From Pyronema omphalodes (lineage: Eukaryota; Ascomycota; Pezizomycetes; Pezizales; Pyronemataceae): a stretch of DNA of 64,000 nt. Shown here one piece after another: positions 12,063 through 23,967 of the stretch. Both the position numbers and the translations under genes were made by a program. The notes below the pieces were generated by a model. That model did no database searches. It had not been told where the DNA came from and saw only the letters and a program-made list of their open reading frames with translations. The stretch is taken from the NCBI GenBank assembly GCA_024516155.1, contig JAJJXM010000024.1, positions 682,001 to 746,000 on the forward strand, read 5' to 3'. How positions within the stretch are numbered: the stretch's first letter is position 1; each line of letters starts with the position of its first letter.

Positions 12063-12983
12063 GACCGGGGAATGAAATTCGATGCTGACACCTGGGTTGA
12101 CATTGCGGGATGGACAGGGTCTGGCGGTGAGTTAATGATTCAGAGACTGGAGATTGAGCATGTCTACCGTCTACCGTCTGGTATCTGGCATCTGGCGTCT
12201 GGTATGTGGTGACACTTATGTAATTTAACCTGTGACGGTGAGTGAATTTTTCTAACCCTACTCAGCTGTCGCAGAATGATGAATTGCTACCAAAGAACAA
12301 AAATTGATATACTGACGTTCTGTGATGTTGCAATTTTATGACCTCTACTGTGGATATCATTTAGATAAGTAATAAAAAAAAGTATCATGATTATGTCTGC
12401 GAATTTTCTTCGTCCTTGATCGATTATGAAATTCCCACGCTTGAAAGAATCAAGATTGAGATTTGTTTGAATCGATAGCATTGCTCAGTCGGATAATTAT
12501 AATGAAGGAGTTGGAGCAAGCTGTAATCAAATTACAATAACAGACAGTTCTTATATTCTTATATCTATTCATGAGCGCAAATAAATGCGAATACCCCGTT
12601 TTGGATGAGGTGCTTAACGAAAATAAATTCTGTTCCACCTAAAGGTCAGTGTCGCTGAGAGGAATGTTCCAAAAAGCTTGTAACTATTATAATAATTAAC
12701 GAGATATCCCTTGCAGCGATATAGAGAATAAGAAGCGTACTGAACGGAGTGTATAAGAAACATAACAAGAGCATTAAGATTGCTAGGCAGATGACAGCAT
12801 ACGTAAACATAGATCCATGTTTCCGTATATTTAGTCTTGTTAGCTTCTACATGGAAGACTTGGTTACGGTTTAATTTTTGCTGTGAATGGATTATATAGA
12901 AATATAAATAAAGAAGCGTATTCGCTGCTTCATTGACAAGTCATAAAGAACGTTCGACAGTGTATTCAGAACGAAAAAAGAAA
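12063..12983. other. Intergenic, no gene seen
   Basis: AT-rich DNA between the hAT-like element and the third tRNA-Asp. It contains a short TCTGGTATCTGGCATCTGGC-type repeat at about 12165-12210. No gene recognised. Confidence 0.5.
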
Positions 12984-13068
12984 CTCCTCGGCGGGGAATT
13001 GAACCCCGGTCTCCCGCGAAACTATCGATAATGACAGGCGGAAATACTAACCACTATACTACCGAGGA
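12984..13068 (-). tRNA. tRNA-Asp (GTC), third copy, longer intron
   Basis: Same tRNA body and anticodon as the copies at 6434 and 8015, but the intron after position 37 is 13 nt (TTATCGATAGTTT) instead of 12, with one internal substitution. All mature-tRNA positions appear the same as in the 8015 copy. A T-run (TTTCTTTTTTC on the minus strand) lies just downstream. Confidence 0.95.
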
Positions 13069-15348
13069 TTATACTGATACTGTAATAGTACCGAATATTC
13101 AGCTATGAATGAATTTGCTATTGAAGGCTTAACTTGATTTGATTCCAATAACCTAATACGTGAGTGCAGACACCTAGAGTTTTTGGCTGATTGGTCCGTT
13201 GCTTCTCAAGCGGTAGTGCCTTCCCGGTGGTAACAGCAGCCGTGGTAATGATGGTGACGATGGCTACGGCAATATACAACCGTGATGAAATCCAGGGCGC
13301 TGGACCATTCGTAGGATCTCAAGACGTCCAGAGTAATATCATTTTCGTGTTCTCTATCTCGTACTCCATTGCCAGAATGCCTCCTATACGTCTAATGTGC
13401 TTGCTATATAATGTTACAAAATCTCCAAGAACTTCATCCAATAGCTTCGCACCTGTACCATACCAAACGCTTCTTCATTCTATTTTCTACAATCTTTCGC
13501 GTCACTGAATCCGGGATGAATATCATACGTCGCTGGAGCTACTCCTTGCTACAATGCTTCGCTCATTTTTTCCCCATTCGATTCATGATTTGAGGTGGTA
13601 ATCCGCGTTTATGTAGTGCGGGACATTGAGTTATCATAGCTATCTTTAAATTGTCATTTATTGGTTTTGATGCAAAGCTCGGTCGTTGCGAGTGAAACAA
13701 TATTTCTCGGCCTTGGTTTTATTTTGTGCAGCATGCAGGTTCGAAAATCGTGTGAAATTCAATTCGCATGACAACTGGAGTGTGTATAATTAGGCAGCTA
13801 GGCAGGGACACGATGACGATATGTACTATGACCGTAGATATCGCACGTGGGGAGATATGTTTAGACAGCATTTCCATGGAATTAATGGAACAAAGTTGAT
13901 TAAGGTTTTATGGTTAGGTCGAAAACAAGATAAGGTTGGGCCCCTGATAAAAGCTTTGGTTTTCAACGCCTCATGTCCCTCCACTGCTCTGTATGGAATC
14001 TAGCCCGCACATGGGTATTTGTTCGGCATCGGAACCTATAGGCTTTGAGCGAAGTGCTCATGGTCAGTCCCAGACAATATTCATAGGACTGTCTAAACGT
14101 AACCCGAAAGTGAGATTGGCTATGTCTTTAGCGTCCAGATTTTGGAACAGCTGCTCTCGATCCTTAATGATTGCTACTTCAATTCGCGTGGAAGTTCATC
14201 GTATGATACCATATACTGTGTATGTTATGAATATGGCTCTCGACGTTCCGGAAAAGTAGACATGCTTTTGACTGCATGAACACATGAACACTGAAGACCT
14301 CGAAATAACAGCGCCAGGCATTGTATCTGTATCAGGTTATAAAAAAGAGCAAACATATTTTCGCAATCTCTTATATCTAAACTTTCAATTAATAAAGCTT
14401 GTGTCTATTCGTAATAGTGATGAAAATATGAATAAATCCGAGGGAATTAGCTAAAATCACAATAATTGGTGCATTACCCAAGCATGAATCAAACTACAAA
14501 CAAAACTGATGGAAAAAGCCATGAAATAAAACCTCTCTTCTTCCATTGATGCAGTAAACTTTCGATTGGTGGAAATGTTTGAGATATAATTGAAATCTAT
14601 CATCGCGGATACGTTAGCCTGTTTAACGTCGAGATTCAACCTGGGTAATCAGACTGTGATATTTGCACTGGCTACAAGCATTTTCTCAGCTCCGGGTCGG
14701 GCTCATCGACATGCCGAAAAAAAAGAACCCGGCCGAGTCACCGCGTCGTTCCGTGTTACATATCCTATGCAACAACAAATCATGTCGCCCGAGAAGTATT
14801 CCTTCGGTAGATTGTGCCAGAACATGAGGGATTGTTGTCATACAAGTATCTATTATTGACTGATCAACGGAAAATATGACCGGCTCGTCATGTGAACTTA
14901 CATCAAGCAGCCAATGGCTAGCCATGTAGTGCTGGATGATTGTTGGATTACTATACAGTAAGTCCAAGTCTGACTGCGCATTGTAGGTCCTTAAACATTT
15001 TCTAGACATATCAATCCGAGTAATTGGGACTGGATATACATACAAGCTGACGGTTGACATGGCTGATAAGATTGTTCCGGCAGCAACCGGTAAAGTTAAA
15101 CTGGAAGAATATACACCCGCCTGTCAAAAGAAAAAGTGGGACTTGAAAGAAGAAGAGTGAGTCAAGTCACGAAGAAGAAAATCAAGGAGAAGATGGAGGA
15201 ACAGACGGTTGATTGAGGAAGTAAGCAAATTAGCGAGAAGTACGAGGGCATATATGTTGGCCGAGGGCTGCCTGTATCAGAGTTGGTGAAGTACTTTACC
15301 ACACAGTAGCTTGTGTACTCTCAGTTATACCGTCTGTACACTTCCAGT
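13069..15348. other. Intergenic 2.3 kb, no gene seen
   Basis: Only short frames without recognisable domains occur (for example 13191-13508, 13993-14259 and 14686-15060). The last 250 bp before 15349, with A/G-rich DNA at about 15120-15240, probably hold the promoter of the GMC oxidoreductase gene. Confidence 0.5.
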
Positions 15349-17491
15349 ATGCTTCTGTCCTTGATCGCCCACGCACTCAACAGCCTGAAATTCTGCCTTG
15401 GCTTCAGTGCAGTCATTTTCTTGCTTCTCGAAGCTGTTACAGCATTACCATTTCCCGGGGTCCTCATCGAACGCCAAGAGAATCTCAAAAGCTCGTACGA
15501 CTATGTTGTTGTCGGTGGTGGAACTGCTGGATTAACTATAGCCAACCGGTTATCTGAAGATGAACACAGTGAATTGATTCTGCTTCCATTCGTCTGAAGA
15601 ATTCTCTAATTGGTTTTGTGATTTTTAGGATCGGTGCTTGTGATAGAGGCCGGAGCACTGTACGTCCACATTATGAGTCTACCAGCTGGAATAACCTATG
15701 ACTGACCCAAATTTACCAGATTACCCCCGAAGCAGGATGATATCGCGATCCCGGGGTTCTCGGCAAGCTTGGGGTTCAAGTATCAGTGGGGCTTCGAATC
15801 GCAACCCATCACGACGCTGAAAGACAATGGGACTTTCGTTGTGCCGTCCGCGAAAGTCGTCGGTGGTGATAGCGCGATCAATTCGATGTCCTATCACCAC
15901 GGCTCTCGGGAGGATTACAACAGTTGGGAGCGTATGGGGAACAAAGGCTGGGGCTGGGAAGGAATGCAACAGTATTTCAAGAAATGCGAGACCTTTCACC
16001 CTCCGGACAAAACCCAGACTCGCAATTTTGGCATCAACTACGATCCGACAGCCCATGGACATGATGGACCAGTTCAGGTGAAATTTGCCTCCTTTATATA
16101 CCCACAATATAGTAGGTGATATCTGTAAACAGTCCCGAAAAATGTGGCTCACGTAGACAGAAACCATTGCAGATGCCTACAGGCGTATCGGAGTTCCCAT
16201 TCCCCGAGACGCCTTGAATGGGAATAGTATTGGCTCGCTCTGGATCCCAAATCCAATAGATCCAAAAGATGAGACACGCTCGTATGCCAGGACCGCTTAT
16301 CACGATGCTTCGGTACAGAGAAGCAACTACCACCTCATTATTGAGCAGCAAGTGACCAAGATTTTGTTTGACAAGAATAAGCGAGCCACTGGTGTTGCAG
16401 TCCGTTTCCCTCATCCAAACTTGTGTCCAGCCATTTTGATAACCATGATTTAGTTTTCCAAAGTTCCAAAAGACACACCGAAGATAATCTCCGCAAAACG
16501 TGAGGTGATTCTCGCGGCGGGTGCCCTCCACAACCCAAAGCTCCTTCAACTTTCCGGAATCGGTCCGAAATCTTTGCTGGAAGCCCACAATATCCCCGTC
16601 ATCGTCAATCTTCCCGGCGTGGGATCTAACCTGCAAGACCATGCCTTGATTCGTCCCCTCAACTACACCAGCGACCTGAAGCCAAACACCCCATTTATCG
16701 ATCAAACACCTGTCCTCACCAATGAAACCTACGCAGCCGAGCTTCTGGCTCAATACCACAATAACCGCACCGGATATTACGTTCGCCCATTAGCAGGATC
16801 TACCGTCGCATATCTCCCGCTCCCCATCATCGCTCCAAACAACTACGAATCGATCATCAGCGCATCCCGCAAGCGCACGGCATCAACCCACCTGCATCAA
16901 AATGCCTCCCCCGCCGTGATAGCAGGGTTCGAGAAACAAAAGAGCATAATTCTCGACCTATTTTCTACACGTAAGGTAGCAGTAGCCGAACTTTCGATCC
17001 GACCAGGGATCCAGCCGGGCCCTGCGTTGATTATCCAGAAGCCGCTGTCTCGCGGCTACGTAGAGATCGCTTCTGCGAACCCGTTCGATAACCCGCGCGT
17101 CTACTTCCGTACCCTGTCTGATCCTACCGATGTCGCTATCCACACCCAAAATATTAGATTCGCCCGCCGCTTCTTTGCAAGCAAAGGTATGGCCTCGTTT
17201 AAAGCCGTAGAGACGTATCCGGGAACAGACGTCGTGTCGGATGAGGCTTTGGCTGAGGTGGCTAGAGGGAGAGTCGTGAACCCGAGTGTGGGTCATGCTT
17301 CATGCACGTGCCCTATGATGCCGCGCAAGATTGGAGGCGTGGTTGATGATAAGTTGAGGGTTTATGGTGTTACTGGCTTGAGGATTGTGGATGTTAGTGT
17401 CATGCCTATCATCCCATCTTGTCATCTGGTTAGTACACGGTACGCGATAGCTGAGAAGGCTGCCGATATCATAAGGGGAAGGAAGGTTTAG
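15349..17491 (+). CDS. GMC (FAD) oxidoreductase, probably secreted
   Basis: Five exons by eye: 15349-15568, 15629-15659, 15720-16111, 16161-16399 and 16454-17491, giving 639 residues. Splice phases agree throughout; the 16400 donor (GTCCGT) is unusual and the second exon is only 31 nt. The N-terminus has a hydrophobic segment ending near ALPFPG, consistent with a signal peptide. YVVVGGGTAGLTIANRL at about residue 54 is the FAD dinucleotide-binding motif. GDSAINSMSYHHGSREDY and REVILAAGALHNPKLLQLSG are GMC family signatures. The two C-terminal catalytic positions are His at about 575 (VGHASCTCPMM) and His at about 618 (PSCHLVSTRYAIAEKAAD). Substrate cannot be read from sequence: aryl-alcohol, choline, glucose and other alcohol oxidases or dehydrogenases share this fold. 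The neighbours do not suggest a metabolic cluster. Confidence 0.88.
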
Positions 17492-18251
17492 GTTTCATGA
17501 GCAGGTGGATGTTCAAGGCAGTTATAAGCATGATTCCTGGAATGTAATGTTTTCTGTTGTTACGTAGTTTTTGATTGTTTTGTTTTTTCTTTTCCTCAAA
17601 CGGTTACTCAAATGTCTGAGAATATGTTTCCGATATGTTTCGTCTACGGTACTTGTTTCAGGAAATTCACGTTAAACATCAGTTAAGTAAAGCCTTAAGA
17701 TAATTTAAGAATACCGGTACATCCATCAATGATTATTATTTGATGAATCGTAAACCCTGCCATCAAATTCCGATACATGTAACCATTCCTCTTCATGATA
17801 TGAAATACGGGAGTAGATATGTACTATATCATCTACCATATCAGTTGTCACTCTTTTTCCGTATTCGAAATATAAACTTAACATTTTTACCACTCGCACC
17901 CGCGAATGCAGTTGGTAGACCCTCTCTCTAGCTCTTATGTCGGTACAGCTCTGCATGCCTGATGACCAGCTCTCAATAACCACTAAAAAAGGGAGAATCC
18001 AGGGAGGTTATATGATTCAGAATTTCAGATGATTCTCAAAATTCAGGGGTAAAGGGGACAGGAGACTAGGCGGAAACCAGGGGATTTACATTGTCTGAAT
18101 CATCTGATCATATCAGAAACCACTGTACCGGATTCCATCCACAGCGTTATCATTAGTCGTAGTATTACCGTACGTATGCCATAAAAGTCGGTGACTTGCC
18201 ACATTCTGTGTATTGTATTGTATTGTGCATATGCAATATCTCGGTAAGTGT
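17492..18251. other. 3' flank and intergenic DNA
   Basis: AT-rich DNA after the GMC gene. No gene was recognised. The stretch at 18020-18130 carries imperfect repeats of CAGATGATTC and its complement. Confidence 0.45.
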
Positions 18252-18744
18252 AGGCCGAAAAAGAGAATCCTGTATGGCATATATATTCACCGGCGTGGTG
18301 TTTCCACATCCACGTGATGGACCATGCATGGGGGTTTTAAATTCTACTCTATCCAACACCCCGGTTTCCGCCTACTGCACACCGCTATATATAATCCCTA
18401 CCGGTGGTCATAAGGCCGAAAAATGAAAATTTACACCTCGCAACTGAAAACTTGGATAGGCGCATACACACCATACATACTCGATGAGCCATTTTCGTTT
18501 TTTTTCTTGGGGTTTAAATTAAAATGCAGTGGCGTTGAGGAATCGTAGGTATCTATGTATGCATCTATGTAGATCTTGAATCCCGTATAATCGATTTCCA
18601 ATACCCAGTTTAGATGGAAGGTACATATAGAGTACGTAACGCATCTGCATCTGCATGTGCATCTGCATCATATCCTCATCACATCGGCATCGGCATCGGC
18701 GGCCGTCGCCGTCGCTACATATTACAGCGATATTGGCATCATGT
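18252..18744 (+). repeat. Dispersed repeat relic, copy 1 (pairs with 31905-32333)
   Basis: This stretch is recognisably related to the reverse complement of 31905-32333. Shared blocks in the same order are GGCCGAAAAAGAGAATC, a TATATTCAC..GTGGTGTTTCC block, CACCCCGGTTTCCGCCTAC, a GGTCATAAGGCCGAAA block, a CATCTGCATCTGCAT block followed by GGCATCGGCAT units, and GGCATCATGTATCT at the end. The copies are clearly diverged. No protein frame survives and the element class is unknown. Confidence 0.75.
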
Positions 18745-18965
18745 ATCTATAGGATTGATCTTTAGAAATATGACTGGTACATTGAAACACCGGATTGTAG
18801 GTACCTATGTGGTATATCTGTATTTAGATTTTCCCATCTAGGAGGACAAGGCTGGTGTATATATATGTCTTCTAAGCTAAGGCTTTGAGCCTTCGTCCTG
18901 TATGTCCTATGTGTATGGAATGTCCAAGATGCGGGGTAGATGGTACAAGAGATTGTGTGCTTTGT

Positions 18966-18984
18966 GGCCGGCCTTCGGCCGGCC
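18966..18984. repeat. GC-rich hairpin (GGCCGGCC arms)
   Basis: GGCCGGCC, loop TTC, GGCCGGCC: two 8-bp self-complementary arms in otherwise AT-rich DNA. The 11-bp unit GGCCGGCCTTC is also a direct repeat. Function unknown. Confidence 0.8.
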
Positions 18985-19562
18985 TTCACAGTTACAATCT
19001 GTCGCCATTGTTGTCGCTTGGACTAAGTGTAAAGTGCTGATTAGTACCGAACCCGTTTCTGTCACAACCTTTATAATGCAGGCGCATTGCATGCACAGAA
19101 GAGCCTGTCAAATGTTCCTAGTGAAATGAAAAAAATGACAAAGTATGGCGCTGCGGAGGGAAATCATGGCAGCTTGAAGTAACCTGGGGTTTAGTTACAT
19201 AATCTATAGAATAAAAATTCATTCGCTAAGCAGAAGCGGTCTTTAATAACCAATATTTCCAGTGGTAAAATCAGCATTATCCTCTAAAACTACCAACCGT
19301 GCATGTTGCATCTGTCAGACACGAGAAATACTTGTGTAATTTTGAGATGATGAATGGTGATGCAATCCAACGTCAGTTCTTCACGGCTGTTGAAAGTTGT
19401 GAAATTGGCCGTGTGAATGGGAATCGAAATTGGCTCGACAATTTATAGAGCGAACGGTGGTTGAAAGGCAAAATTTATTCTGGGGAGGCTAAATAATGTT
19501 TCTGCTCGCAATGAATCGCTTTTTAAAATTTCTATCTCATCCATGATCAGGAATAGTCTCTT

Positions 19563-19614
19563 ACTCGTGCCTAAGGATGGCGGCGCTGACGCGCCGCCAT
19601 CCTTAGGCACGAGT
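19563..19614. repeat. Perfect 24-bp inverted repeat with 4-nt loop
   Basis: The left arm (19563-19586, starting ACTCGTGCCTAAGG) is exactly complementary to the right arm (19591-19614, ending CCTTAGGCACGAGT), separated by TGAC. The arms are GC-rich in an AT-rich region. It could be a rho-independent-like hairpin in a transcript, a small-RNA precursor or the remains of a foldback element. Nothing nearby decides between these. Confidence 0.9.
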
Positions 19615-20375
19615 GTGTAGGTCAGTTCATGAGTTCACATGTCGAACAGTGTCTTCTTAACAGAGAAGGACTCCGATAGAGGCTACAGGTAGTTCCGACG
19701 TTGAGGCGAAAAATATTATCTATTATGCAGGTTTCTCATAGAGAACTTCAGTACTCCATGAGGGCATCGGATCGCGGTGCTACGTATTATGTTTGTCTTC
19801 ATTGATGCATTCATAAGAAAATGTATATTTCTAGCCAACTTGAGCAATTTTTTCTCATTTTGATTTTTCTGTGGTCTTTCAAAACAAACCCTTGCCTCCA
19901 GAATGCTTGTACGGAAATATCCTTGAATTTATCTAAGAATCTCTCGAGTGTGCTCAAAAACGATCATCAAGCAGGCAATTTTAAACTTGACAATACGTCC
20001 GACAGGAAGAGATATTTTCCAAAGATTCGACTTAATGCTGTACAATTTAGAGTGAAACCTTGTGTTTGCAGCCGTCTCCGATGCAATCAATCTGACCTGA
20101 GTATACAGGATTAGCGGTAGCCTGAACTGGGGCTAACGACCGTAGCATTCAAAATGTAGAACTTCACCCACAGACCGACCCTTCAAGCATGGGAGTTACC
20201 TGGTGAAATCCCCGAATGTTGAGAATGCCCCCATCAAAATCGGTCGCCTACACCATTAACACTTGTAGCAATTGATCTAAACATTGAATCGCAGATTAAT
20301 CAGCCACAGGGAATTGTTCCCTAACAATAAGCTTGGCTTCCTGAAGCAAAAGAGCTCTTCGTGGTCGTGGCCAGA
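19615..20375. other. Intergenic, no gene seen
   Basis: No coding or RNA gene was recognised. The frame at 19821-20114 has no protein-like features. Confidence 0.45.
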
Positions 20376-21098
20376 TGAAAATAAGAATGAAAATAAGAAT
20401 GAAAATAAAAATAAGAATAAAAAATAAGAATAAAAAATCAGAATAAAAAATCAGAATAAAAAATAAGAATAAAAAATAAGAATAAAAAATAAGAATAAAA
20501 AATAAGAATAAAAAATAAGAATAAAAAATAAGAATAAAAATAAGAATAAAAAATAAGAATAAAAATAAGAATAAGAAATGAGAATAAGAAATGAGAATAA
20601 GAAATGAGAATGAGAAATGAGAATAAGAAATGAGAATAAGAAGTAAGAATAAGAAATAAGAATAAAGAATAAGAATTAGAAATGAGAATTAGAAATGAGA
20701 ATAAGAAATGAGAATAAGATATAAGAATAAGAAATAAGAATAAGAATAAGAATAAGAAATAAGAATAAGAAATAAGAATAAGAAATAAGAATAAGAAATA
20801 AGAATAAGAAATAAGAATAAGAAATAAGAATAAGAAATAAGAATAAGAAATAAGAATAAGAAATAAGAATAAGAAATAAGAATAAGAATAAGAATAAGAA
20901 ATAAGAATAAGAAATAAGAATAAGAAATAAGAATAAGAATAAGAATAAGAATAAGAAATAAGAATAAGAAATAAGAATAAGAAATAAGAATAAGAATAAG
21001 AATAAGAATAAGAAATAAGAATAAGAAATAAGAATAAGAATAAAAAGGAATGAAAATGGCAATGACAATGAAAATAAGAATGAAAATAAAAAAGAAAG
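20376..21098. repeat. (AATAAG)/(AATAAGAAATAAG)n purine-rich tandem array
   Basis: About 700 bp of almost pure A/G-plus-T units, first GAATAAAAAATAA-type units, then GAATGAGAATAAGAAAT units, then long runs of GAATAAGAAATAA. The complementary strand gives open frames of Ser/Tyr/Phe/Leu/Ile that are artefacts of the repeat. Confidence 0.93.
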
Positions 21099-21337
21099 AA
21101 TGTTCCGCTTGTAAGTTCTCCATAAGTATAAGTACAACAAACATAAAGAATCTAAAACTTCATATCTCTAACTGAGTCACTGTAGTTGTTTTCAATGTTT
21201 ACTGGATCATATCAAAAGAACGTTCGATACACGTTCAAGGTGACATTTCCTCAAGATATATCTGAAAACATGTGCCGATATTTTTTATATGATTTCAAAA
21301 ATTGATTTATTTCGATATATGTACATTTGCGGTAGGA

Positions 21338-21548
21338 CGAAAAAGAGAAAGAAAAAGAGAAAGCAAAAAGAGAAAGAAAAAAGTGAAAGAGAAAAGCGAA
21401 AGAAAAAGCGAAAGAAAAAGTGAAAGAGAAAAGCGAAAAGAAAAAAGCGAAAGAAAAAAGCGAAAGAAAAAAGCGAAAGAAAAAAGCGAAAGAAAAAAGA
21501 GAAAAAAAAAAGCAAAAGAAAAAAGAGACAGAAAAAAGAGACAGAAAA
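21338..21548. repeat. (GAAAAAGCGAAA)n purine tract
   Basis: About 210 bp of nearly uninterrupted A/G built from AAAGAGAAAGC, AAAAGCGAAAG and AAAAGAGACAG units. The Lys/Glu/Arg peptides on the plus strand and Phe/Ser peptides on the minus strand are repeat artefacts. Confidence 0.92.
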
Positions 21549-23379
21549 CAGCGCAATACTAAGAAAATATACAAACCCACTGAGAATGTTTCCTCCAAGA
21601 GCTTCCCTCCAGCCCCCATCGGCAATGTTTCTGGCCTGAAATGTTAGATAAGTTTCATTGTAGTTCAGAAAAAGCAGCGGGAAAAGTATGTTAATACGGG
21701 TGGAACTCACCTTTTTACCTGTTACTGTTCTGTTTCACATGCTACTGCTCGTCAGTTCATTGTTTTCAAGAAGAAGCATTGGGGAAAGCATGTTACCATA
21801 GGTAAAAACTCACCTTTTTTTTTAATACGGCAGTCGCATCAAGCAGTGGCTACAGGATTCAAAATGGATGGTGGAATCGTCTTATTTTATAGATGCCAAC
21901 TGCAATGCGAGCGCCCTGCTACTTTCCCAAGCAGAATTGCGACGTCTGTAAGTGCAAGAAACATTTGGAATGCCATCGACCTCAAAAACCGGTTTTCGGC
22001 CACTGCTCAGTTCCCACCTCGCTTCGTTGCAATCCCTATTGGTTACTGCGCGATCCGGGTAACCTGGTGTGATTGCGAAGGTTGCCGAGACGCATCAGAG
22101 ATGCATCAGAGGTGCTTCTAGTGCCAGGTTTTCGTTCGCGGTACAAAACCACCATTGGCCATCACACCCTGGTTCGCAGATCTTTTCCATTACAGGTTGT
22201 TACACAGAACTGGAGATTATAATTATTTAGATGGTATGGGTACATCTGTGTGTAACATACGTATGTAGGTATGTACGTTGTATATCCATGTACATATTTA
22301 TTATCCCTGCCCCCCCCCCCCCACCCCCCGCAACCGGTGCTTTTTCCATAGCACCACACCCGAGCCTTATGTAAAGAGCAACCGAAACCTAACCCCGCTT
22401 GTTGCATGTAACTCCCTGCACTGGATATGTCACTACATATTCTTCAGAGTCTTCTCCTTCTGCCTAGGAATCCCGTTTCCACATTCCAGGGTTCACTAGA
22501 ACCCATTTTCATCCGGTAGTAACAACTTAACAAGGATAGACAATGTTCTCGCGGTATCCTTCCAGCTTTGCAATCTCTATTGTTGTCTATGTAAATCTAT
22601 TTATGAATATAGACCACCAACTGGAGACTTTACATCCTCAACTACTCAGAAGAAAACACATCTCCTAACTCTCTTTATAAACCGATTCATAATTACGGCT
22701 GAACCGGACTAGAAGGGGTGTTGGAATATGGCAATTGGGAATTGGGAATTGCGTATGATTCATGATTTGTACTTAATGCTTTGTACTTCGTATTTTTGTA
22801 CTTCACAAGTCCACAAGTCCACGATTCACGATTAACAGCCACGATTCACGATTCACGATTCACAGCCACAATTCACAGCCACAATTCACAGCCTCACAGC
22901 CTCATAATTCAACTCTATACAACAATCCGCAAAAAAAACCCCCATACACAACCCCCGATCCACAAAACCCTCATCCCATACCATCCTTCTATCCCCCCTG
23001 TATCCCCCCATCCCTCACCAAATCCATCATCAGTCAAATCATCAAATCATCATATCATATCCCCGTTTCCTCAGTTTCCACAGTTCCCATTCCCGCCAAG
23101 TCGTATCATAAAGTCTATTAGTTGAATCATAATCATAAAGAGAGTTCCAAGAAAAAACGTAGTTGGAGGCATCGCGGAACCTTCCCTCTTCCCCCTACCC
23201 CACCACACTCCCCACCCCCCACATCCTACACACCCCCAAGAAAGGAAATCAGAAAATCATCCAAAACCACAGAAAGAAATCACCACCATAAAACCAACGC
23301 CACGAAACAAGCCAGCAATCCAGCAAGCCGCAAGAGAATAAAAAAGGAGGAATAAAAAAGGAGATTTATAGTATAATAA
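21549..23379. other. Intergenic 1.8 kb with short repeats
   Basis: It holds an imperfect direct duplication (about 21675-21717 and 21782-21822, both around GTATGTTAATACGG/GCATGTTACCATAGG and ending ACTCACCTTTTT), a C-run at about 22308-22326, and CACGATTCACGATT and CACAATTCACAGC tandem units at 22820-22900. No gene was recognised. Confidence 0.5.
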
Positions 23380-23510
23380 TAAAAGAAAAAGAAAAAGAAA
23401 AAGAAAAAGAAAAAGAAAAAGAAAAAGAAAAAGAAAAAGAAAAAGAAAAAGAAAAAGAAAAGAAAAGAAAGAAGAAAAAAAGAAGAAAAAAAGAAGAGAA
23501 AAAAACACCA
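23380..23510. repeat. (GAAAAA)n purine tract
   Basis: A GAAAAA hexamer array from about 23387 to 23460, continuing as GAAAA and AAGAAGAAAA units. It lies about 460 bp beyond the 3' end of the minus-strand transcription factor gene. Confidence 0.92.
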
Positions 23511-23967
23511 CTACCAAGTATACCAAATATAGAAAACGAAAGTAATGATAAACAAAAAAGAATGGAAGGAATTAAAAAAAAAATGAATAACGACATTAAT
23601 AACGACATTAATAAAACCATCAACAAAAAAAGAAGGAATTCATCAAGTAAAAATAAAGAAGAAAAAAATCCGTTAAAAGAAAGCAAATCTACCGACCGAC
23701 CGACCAACACCAACAAAAAGAGAGAAATTTCGAATTGAAGATTTCGAATTAGGAACACCGGGTATCGAATTAAGGATTATCGAGACTTGATCGGAATCTG
23801 CTGGAGACTCGATCGGTATGATGGATAGTACGCTGGTACTCCCATATCCAGATTCCAGCTGCAAATTCTGCATCTCGTATCAGCGCAAGCCACGATTCAT
23901 TTTCACCCTCCAAATCCTCTCCACTGCTCATTGCTCATCGCCTCTTATCCCCCCCCTCCCCCCCCTC

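Noticed and set aside
13191..14259. Small open frames in the 13-14 kb gap
   Set aside because: No domain, no splice partners that extend them, and no protein-like composition.
20376..21140. CRISPR-like array or long Ser/Phe/Tyr membrane protein
   Set aside because: Units are direct low-complexity purine repeats without spacers, and the frames depend wholly on the repeat.
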